Positions 15,002 to 16,077 of a DNA stretch of 16,077 nucleotides are shown one piece after another. Below the pieces are notes generated by a model. The model was not told the origin of the DNA. It did no database searches and saw nothing but the letters and a program-made list of their open reading frames with translations. The position numbers and the translations under genes are program-made. Where the stretch lies: NCBI GenBank assembly GCA_900769745.1, contig CAAGHX010000095.1:1-16077 (forward strand), given 5' to 3'. Origin of the DNA: an uncultured Alistipes sp. (GTDB lineage: Bacteria; Bacteroidota; Bacteroidia; Bacteroidales; Rikenellaceae). Every line of letters starts with the position of its first letter. Position 1 is the stretch's first letter.

Positions 15002-15033
15002 CAAAGATAAGGAAAATAAATTCAAAATTCAAA
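15002..15033 (-). promoter_or_regulatory. Bacteroidetes-type promoter for rpmB operon
   Basis: On the - strand TTTG (15033-15030), a 20-nt spacer and TATCTTTG (15009-15002) match the consensus. The leader of about 40 nt contains CCCTT-attgt-GAGGG, a small possible hairpin near 14982-14997. The upstream region carries three ATTCAAAA copies starting at 15020, 15027 and 15041, the middle one containing the -33 box. Confidence 0.85.
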
Positions 15034-15098
15034 ATGTCTAATTCAAAATTTGCTTTTCTACCGCAAAAAAGGTTATTTTTACGAATATCGAGCTAATT

Positions 15099-16077
15099 TT
15101 AGGCTTCAGACACCTCATTTTTCAGCTCTTTGTAGAGCATTTCGATAGCATAGGCCGAGGCGCGATTGATAATCTGACCTCGGTCGGTACCGCAGTTTCT
15201 GAGCTGAGCAATCGTGCGAGTTGGCGTTGCCACAGCCATCCACACCGTACCTACAGGTTTCTGCTCTGAGCCACCCGTTGGGCCAGCAATTCCGGTTGTA
15301 GCGATAGCATAATCGGCCCCTGCCACACGCCTTGCACCCTCGGCCATCTGGCGAGCCACGCTCTCGCTTACGGCACCATAGCGCTCAATATCCTCGGCAT
15401 TTACACCCAGCACATCACGCTTGACCTCGTTAGCATAGGCCACAACGCCACAATTGAAGTATGCCGAAGCGCCCGCCATAGCCGTAAAACGCGAGGCTAT
15501 CACTCCTCCTGTACAACTCTCGGCCACAGCCAACTTTGCCCCACGCTCGATAAGCATATCGTGCACAAGTTCCTGCACCGAGGCGTTCTCGAAGCCTACG
15601 ATATGTTCTGGGATAATTTTATAGAGCTGGCTGAAAAGAGCCTCGATAGTTTGGCGCATTTCAACCTCATTTTCAACATCATAGCTCGACAAACGCAGAC
15701 GCACCACATTTGGAGCTGGCAGATAGGCCAACTTAATACCCGCAGGCAAAGCCTCCTCCCACTGCGATATGCGCTCGGCCAAAAGCGACTCGGCAAGACC
15801 CGAAGTAATCATCGTGCGGTGGATATTTGCGTGCAGCGACAAACGCTCCTTCAGGCGGGGCATAACCTCGTCGCTCATAAGATGCTCCATCTCGAATGGC
15901 ACACCTGGCAGCGAGACCACAATCTGCCCACGCTCGCCCACAAACCACATTCCTGGCGCAGTGCCGTGAGCATTGAAGAGCACCTCACACTTGTCGGGCA
16001 CCATAGCCTGCGAGCGGTTCAGTTCGTTGAAGGCCACCCCTCGCTTGGCAAGCAGCGTCTCAACGTGCTGAGCCACA
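15099..16077 (-). CDS. cinA: CinA-family protein (NMN amidohydrolase domain), 5' end outside window
   Basis: The visible 325 codons run off the window at 16077. The first part is the rest of the MoCF-like N-terminal domain, with NRSQAMVPDKCEVLFNAHGT and VSLPGVPFEME (54-64). A middle domain follows (about 80-165). The C-terminal PncC-type domain carries AESCTGG (185-191) and TTGIAGPTGG (260-269). PncC domains deamidate nicotinamide mononucleotide to recycle NAD breakdown products; the N-terminal domain of CinA is linked to ADP-ribose pyrophosphatase activity in some species. About 90 N-terminal residues appear to be missing. The GTG at 16076 is a normal internal codon, not a start. The stop is 66 bp upstream of the rpmB promoter, and no clean terminator is seen between. 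Confidence 0.93.
   Translation of the reverse strand, partial: VAQHVETLLAKRGVAFNELNRSQAMVPDKCEVLFNAHGTAPGMWFVGERGQIVVSLPGVPFEMEHLMSDEVMPRLKERLSLHANIHRTMITSGLAESLLAERISQWEEALPAGIKLAYLPAPNVVRLRLSSYDVENEVEMRQTIEALFSQLYKIIPEHIVGFENASVQELVHDMLIERGAKLAVAESCTGGVIASRFTAMAGASAYFNCGVVAYANEVKRDVLGVNAEDIERYGAVSESVARQMAEGARRVAGADYAIATTGIAGPTGGSEQKPVGTVWMAVATPTRTIAQLRNCGTDRGQIINRASAYAIEMLYKELKNEVSEA

Overview
The window looks like core chromosome of a Bacteroidales bacterium, possibly a Rikenellaceae/Alistipes-type gut species; the genus is a guess. Supporting this are five promoters of the Bacteroidetes form (TTTG or TTG, exactly 20 nt, TAnnTTTG), two TlpA/ResA-type thioredoxin lipoproteins, and the gene order rpmB-rpmG-DUF4295-ftsY-rimO, which I recall as typical of this order. 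No IS element, tRNA, rRNA or CRISPR array is visible.

Layout. Positions 1-3450 (+) hold a tight operon: tilS (5' end outside the window), holA, a degenerate class IV aminotransferase-like gene and coaD, closed by an intrinsic terminator. Positions 3471-7010 (+) hold a promoter, an lpxD-type acyltransferase and two related thioredoxin-fold lipoproteins that share a perfect 57-bp repeat at their 3' ends; a long hairpin with a G9 run lies between them. Positions 6990-7731 (+) hold ruvC, whose promoter begins inside the loop of the preceding terminator. Positions 7764-9028 hold a structured intergenic element and a serine beta-lactamase-fold lipoprotein (-). Positions 9061-11687 (-) hold a coiled-coil gene, zapA, a probable 6S RNA and rny, read from one promoter at 11656-11687 and ended by a terminator at 9061-9100. 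Positions 11725-14175 (-) hold ftsY and rimO. Positions 14288-15033 (-) hold rpmB, rpmG and a DUF4295 gene with their own promoter and terminator. From 15099 to the end is cinA (-), whose 5' end lies outside the window.

The genes cover tRNA modification, replication-clamp loading, CoA synthesis, lipid A synthesis, envelope redox chemistry, recombination, RNA turnover, cell division, protein targeting and the ribosome. I see no defence or mobile system. The points most worth a second look are the probable 6S RNA between zapA and rny, the aminotransferase-like protein lacking its active-site lysine, the 57-bp identical gene ends, the promoter embedded in a terminator before ruvC, the hairpin in the ftsY leader, and the 101-bp inverted-repeat-bounded element after the serine hydrolase gene.
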